DNA of 15,424 nucleotides from Frondihabitans sp. (GTDB taxonomy: Bacteria; Actinomycetota; Actinomycetes; Actinomycetales; Microbacteriaceae). This document shows positions 12,132-15,424 of the stretch, one piece after another. Where the stretch lies: the NCBI GenBank assembly GCA_025464735.1, contig JAODMX010000336.1:1-15424 (forward strand), written 5' to 3'. The notes under the pieces were generated by a model. That model was not told the origin of the DNA. It made no database searches and was given only the letters and a program-made list of their open reading frames with translations. A program made the translations under genes and the position numbers. Numbering within the stretch: position 1 is the stretch's first letter; each line of letters begins with the position of its first letter.

Positions 12132-13538
12132 ATGAGCACCACATCTTCTCCAACGAACAGCACTGTCCCGCCGCAAACCGATGCCGTCGGCACAAACCGC
12201 TGGTACCTCTCCACCGCACCGATCGTCCGCGCCCTCATCCACCTCTGCGTGCCGATGGCCGCCGCGATGATCGTCGGCGCCGTCTACAACGTCGTCAACG
12301 CGGGCTTCATCGGCTCGCTCCATGACGCCACCCTGCTCGCCGCCGTCACCTTCGGCTCGCCCATCCTCGGCCTCGTGATGGCGGTCGGCGGCGTCTTCGG
12401 CGTCGGTGGCAGTGCGCTCATCTCTCGACTCCTCGGGGCATCCGAGAAGGATCCAGCGAAGGCCGCCGAGATCAAGCACGTCTCGTCATTCGCCGTGTGG
12501 GGTTCCGTGATCGTGGGCGCCGTTCTCGGCGTCGTGGGTCTCCTCTTCCTGCCCCCGCTCGTCGCGGTGCTCGGCGCCCAGGGGGCGGCCGTTCCCGCGA
12601 CGAGCGCTTTCGTCGCCGTCATGCTGGCCTTCGTACCCGTCCTCGCCGCGGCGTTCTGCCTCGAGCAGATCGTTCGCGCCGAAGGCGCCGCGCGCCAGGT
12701 CATGATCGGCCTCATCGCCTCCACCGTCGGCAACCTCGTCTTCGACGTGCTCTTCATCCTGGTCCTGCACTGGGGTGTCGCCGGAGCCGCGCTCTCCGTC
12801 GGCCTGTCGAACCTCGTCACCGTCGTCTACTTCGTCACCTGGCTGACGCGGCACAGCGAGCACGTGAGTCTCGCGCCGAAGTGGTTCACGCTCTCGCCCG
12901 GCGTAATGAAGCCCGTGTTCGGGGTCGGCGTTGGTGAACTGCTGCAGTCTGCATTCCTGATCGTCACCTCGCTGGTGCTCAACAACCTCGCCGCCCACTA
13001 CGGCGACGGCCCGCTCGCGGCGATGGGGGTTGCGGTTCGGATCGCCCAGGTGCCCGAGTTCCTGATCATGGGTGTCACCCTCGGTGTGCTCCCCTTGCTC
13101 GCCTACTCGTTTGGCAAGGGCGACCGGAAACGTCTTGCCGCCTCACTTCGCGGCTCCGCCATCACTGTGGGTGGCATCGCCCTGATCTTCTCCGCGGTCG
13201 TCTTCCTTTTCCGTGACCAGGTCTTCTCCCTGTTCATCTCCGACCGTGCGCTGCTGACCGTCGGGGCCACGATCATCACCGCTCAGCTTGTCTCAATGAT
13301 CTTCAACGGATTCACCGGCCTCATCACCTCGTTGTTCCAGGCGACGGGGCGCGCGCTGCCGGCAACCATCATGTCGATGACGCAGGGGGTCTTGTTCATC
13401 CCCATCGTGATCGTTGCGAACCTGTGGTTCGGGCTCGGTGGCATTATCTGGGCGCTCACGGTCAGCGAGGGCCTGGTGCTTGTCGCCGGCATCGTGATGT
13501 GGCTCGCCTCCCGGCGCACCCTCACCGTCACCCCTTGA
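12132..13538 (+). CDS. MATE family efflux transporter
   Basis: 468 residues from an ATG with AAGGGAG about 8 bases upstream. A polar N-terminus (about 30 residues) precedes twelve predicted membrane helices in two halves of six, with the internal similarity typical of MATE/NorM exporters. The first half begins IHLCVPMAAAMIVGAVYNVVNAGFIG and includes GVGGSALISRLLG, and the second half includes FNGFTGLITSLFQATGRALPA. The length is usual for the family. MATE proteins export cationic drugs, dyes or metabolites using a proton or sodium gradient; the substrate cannot be told from sequence. It is probably controlled by the adjacent MarR regulator. Its 3' end overlaps the convergent permease gene by 11 bases, leaving no room for a separate terminator. 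Confidence 0.93.
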   Translation: MSTTSSPTNSTVPPQTDAVGTNRWYLSTAPIVRALIHLCVPMAAAMIVGAVYNVVNAGFIGSLHDATLLAAVTFGSPILGLVMAVGGVFGVGGSALISRLLGASEKDPAKAAEIKHVSSFAVWGSVIVGAVLGVVGLLFLPPLVAVLGAQGAAVPATSAFVAVMLAFVPVLAAAFCLEQIVRAEGAARQVMIGLIASTVGNLVFDVLFILVLHWGVAGAALSVGLSNLVTVVYFVTWLTRHSEHVSLAPKWFTLSPGVMKPVFGVGVGELLQSAFLIVTSLVLNNLAAHYGDGPLAAMGVAVRIAQVPEFLIMGVTLGVLPLLAYSFGKGDRKRLAASLRGSAITVGGIALIFSAVVFLFRDQVFSLFISDRALLTVGATIITAQLVSMIFNGFTGLITSLFQATGRALPATIMSMTQGVLFIPIVIVANLWFGLGGIIWALTVSEGLVLVAGIVMWLASRRTLTVTP

Positions 13539-14439
13539 GCGCGCCTGCCGCGATGTTCGCGATGAAGTGCCTGGAGCCGATGATGAACACCCCGATGAGC
13601 GGGAACACGCTGATCACGGCACCGGCCATGATCGCCCCGTAGTCGGTCGAGTTCACCGACGTCAGCGTCGAGAGGGCGACTTGAAGCGTCTGCCGCTTCG
13701 GATCGATGAGCACGATCAGGGGCCAGACGTAGTCGTTCCATGAGGTGATGAAGGTGAAGATTCCGAGGAACGCGAGACCGCCTCGCAGCATCGGCACCGC
13801 GACGCTCCACCACGTTCGGAAGAATCCGGCGCCGTCGACGCGTGCCGCATCGATCAACTCGTCGGGGATCGAACTCGTGGCGAACTGCCTCAGCAGGAAG
13901 ATTCCGAAGGCGTTCGCCGCGCCGGGGATGATGAGCGCCTGAAGACCGCCGACCCAGCCGAGCTTGCTCATGAGGACGAAGCTCGGCACGAGCGAGAGGC
14001 TGCCCGGCACAAGGAAGGTGGCCAGCATCACAACGAAAAGCCCTCGCCGGAACGGGAAGTCGAACTTGGCGAACGCGAACGCGGCGAGGGAATCGAAGAA
14101 CATGACCAGCAGTGCCGTCGCACTCGACACGATCACCGTGTTGAGCAGGGCCTGGAGCATGTTGATGTTGGTGAATACGCTCCGGATGTTCTCGAAGAGG
14201 TGGTGACTGAAGATCATCTGGGGCGGATACCCGAAGATCTGCGCGTTGGAACTCGTCGACATGACAAGGAGCCAATAGAACGGGAAGAGCGAGAGCAGGA
14301 CGCCGACGATGAGGCAGGCATGCGTGACGAGTGCACCGACGAGCCCGTAGTGCCGGTGGCCGCGGCCCGGCCCGTTGACGACGGCGCCGGGTCGGCCGAT
14401 CACCGCCATCGTGTTCGGTCGATCTGACGTGGCGGTCAT
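13528..14439 (-). CDS. Sugar ABC transporter permease, MalG-type (CUT1)
   Basis: 303 residues from the ATG at 14439. That start is fixed by AAAGGAG 8 bases upstream and by the ATGA overlap with the preceding permease stop; the frame stays open further upstream but reads as the wrong frame of the first permease. A polar N-terminus is followed by six predicted membrane segments (first at about 33-58). The EAA loop reads DELIDAARVDGAGFFRTWWSVAVPMLRG at 193-220, the coupling helix that docks on the ATPase. Other family features are FAFAKFDFPFR after the second or third helix, and SWNDYVWPLIVL. It forms the membrane channel with the other permease for a carbohydrate. The sugar is unknown, and the binding protein and any enzymes are outside the window. 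Confidence 0.94.
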   Translation of the reverse strand: MTATSDRPNTMAVIGRPGAVVNGPGRGHRHYGLVGALVTHACLIVGVLLSLFPFYWLLVMSTSSNAQIFGYPPQMIFSHHLFENIRSVFTNINMLQALLNTVIVSSATALLVMFFDSLAAFAFAKFDFPFRRGLFVVMLATFLVPGSLSLVPSFVLMSKLGWVGGLQALIIPGAANAFGIFLLRQFATSSIPDELIDAARVDGAGFFRTWWSVAVPMLRGGLAFLGIFTFITSWNDYVWPLIVLIDPKRQTLQVALSTLTSVNSTDYGAIMAGAVISVFPLIGVFIIGSRHFIANIAAGALKG

Positions 14440-15424
14440 GAGCGCTCTCCTTTCGACCGGGTGCGGATTCTCTTCGTTCGTGGCACACGGAGGCCATCGC
14501 GCTCGCGGAGCAGGCGCCAGTTGATGATCGCGAAGAGCACCGAGAAGAGGAACAGCGCCCAGGCGATCGCCGAGCCGTAGCCGAAGTCGAACTGGTTGAA
14601 GGCCTGGTCGTACTGGTAGAGGACGATCGTCATCCCGGCCTCGTTCGGCCCGCCGACGGAGGTCCCACTGAACAGGATCTGTGGCTCGGTGAAGAGACTC
14701 AGGCCTCCGATAGTCGAGGTGATCACCGTGAACAGGATCACGGGGCGGAGCAACGGCACCGTGATTCTCGAGAAGATGTGCCAGGTATTCGCGCCGTCGG
14801 TCTTCGCGGCTTCGTACAGCTCGGTGGGGATCGCCTGAAGCCCGGCGAGGTAGATGATCGCGTTGTACCCGGTGAACCGCCAGATCACCATCACCGAGAT
14901 CGTGATCTTGACACCCCAGTAGGACGACAGCCAGCCCACGGGGTCGGCGCCGAGAGCGCGCAGGGCGGCGTTGACGAGGCCGAAGCTGTCGGAGAACACC
15001 GACCCGAACACGATCGTCATCGCCACCATGCTCGTGACGTTCGGGATGAAGAACGCGACCCGGTAGAAACCTTTCGCACGCACGTTGCTGTGCAGGAGGA
15101 AGGCCATCACCAGCGCGAGTGCCAGCATCGGCACCGTTGACATGATCCAGATGAGGAAGGTGTTCGCCACGGCGTTCCAGAAACGCGGATCTCCGATCAG
15201 GTACTGGTACTGCGCCAGACCCACCCACGAGATCGGCCCGACGCCGTCCCAGTCTGTGAACGAAAGAACGACCGAGAACACGATGGGGAACAGGCCGAAG
15301 ACGAGGAACAGGATGTAGAACGGCGCGATCGCCACGTACTGCGGCCAGAAGCGGCGGATCCCGCGGCGCTTGCGCGGAGGCCCGGGAACGAGGTTCGTGG
15401 CGGGGCGCAGGCTCGTGCGAACGG
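14436..15424 (-). CDS. Sugar ABC transporter permease, MalF-type (CUT1), partial at 5' end
   Basis: At least 329 residues. The frame is open to the right edge and the residues before the GTG at 15335 (PPRKRRGIRRFWPQY) are a typical basic N-terminal lead for this family, so the true start lies beyond the window. Membrane segments begin at AIAPFYILFLVFGLFPIVFS, followed by LSFTDWDG and a periplasmic loop. The EAA loop reads ELYEAAKTDGANTWHIFSRITVPLLRP. The C-terminus is basic (RTKRIRTRSKGERS). It pairs with the second permease, whose start overlaps its stop by 4 bases. In such operons the solute-binding protein gene usually precedes this one and would be just to the right of the window. The shared ATPase is often encoded elsewhere in actinobacteria. 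Confidence 0.93.
   Translation of the reverse strand, partial: VRTSLRPATNLVPGPPRKRRGIRRFWPQYVAIAPFYILFLVFGLFPIVFSVVLSFTDWDGVGPISWVGLAQYQYLIGDPRFWNAVANTFLIWIMSTVPMLALALVMAFLLHSNVRAKGFYRVAFFIPNVTSMVAMTIVFGSVFSDSFGLVNAALRALGADPVGWLSSYWGVKITISVMVIWRFTGYNAIIYLAGLQAIPTELYEAAKTDGANTWHIFSRITVPLLRPVILFTVITSTIGGLSLFTEPQILFSGTSVGGPNEAGMTIVLYQYDQAFNQFDFGYGSAIAWALFLFSVLFAIINWRLLRERDGLRVPRTKRIRTRSKGERS

Noticed and set aside
13528..15228. A single 566-codon minus-strand gene
   Set aside because: Its upstream half is an out-of-frame reading of the first permease. The ATG at 14439 has a strong AAAGGAG and overlaps the preceding stop, giving a normal 303-residue permease.
14436..15335. GTG at 15335 as the true start of the first permease
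   Set aside because: The frame continues to the window edge without a stop and encodes a basic lead typical of the family, so the gene is better treated as cut by the edge.

Overview
The window looks like a chromosomal segment of a high-GC Gram-positive actinobacterium, probably in or near the Microbacteriaceae. The grounds are the strong GC bias, frequent GTG starts, SipW-type secretion genes beside choice-of-anchor G surface proteins, LAFTG cell-wall sorting tails and PspC-type two-component genes. Placement below class level is inference. I see no rRNA, tRNA, CRISPR array, transposase, integrase or attachment site.

Region 1 (1-7200) is a cell-surface locus. A leftward operon runs from 3169 to the left edge: a SipW-dependent exported protein, a SipW-type signal peptidase, an LAFTG-tailed exported protein, and a choice-of-anchor G protein cut by the window edge. 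Divergent from it is a 1134-residue choice-of-anchor G paralog (3709-7113). It carries six 267-bp IPT/TIG repeats, an Ig-like domain and an LAFTG tail, and ends in a long hairpin terminator. The roughly 540-bp intergenic region between the two transcription units is rich in structure: a 31-bp tandem repeat, two strong stem-loops, a recurring GTGGTTAG motif and a good sigma-70-like promoter for the rightward gene. The likely working model is that the peptidase matures the two proteins carrying a W-x-D-[ST]-E-W-A box, while the LAFTG proteins are attached to the wall by a sortase encoded elsewhere.

Region 2 (7203-7965) is a broken aminoglycoside-phosphotransferase-fold gene. It has a frameshift and appears to lack part of the linker before the catalytic loop.

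Region 3 (8036-11516) is an envelope-sensing module. A PspC membrane protein and a small membrane protein are transcribed leftward. Divergently, a PspC-fused histidine kinase and a NarL-type response regulator overlap by 4 bp. The 111-bp divergent gap holds TCAGG/CCTGA half-sites spaced 11 bp apart, a plausible site for the cognate regulator.

Region 4 (11562-13538) is a MarR-type regulator followed by a MATE efflux transporter. Two TTAG-N4-CTAA palindromes lie immediately upstream of the regulator, which suggests autoregulation.

Region 5 (13528-15424) is the downstream part of a leftward CUT1-type sugar ABC transporter operon with two permease genes, the first cut by the right edge. Its last gene overlaps the end of the MATE gene by 11 bp, tail to tail. 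The binding protein and ATPase are not in the window.
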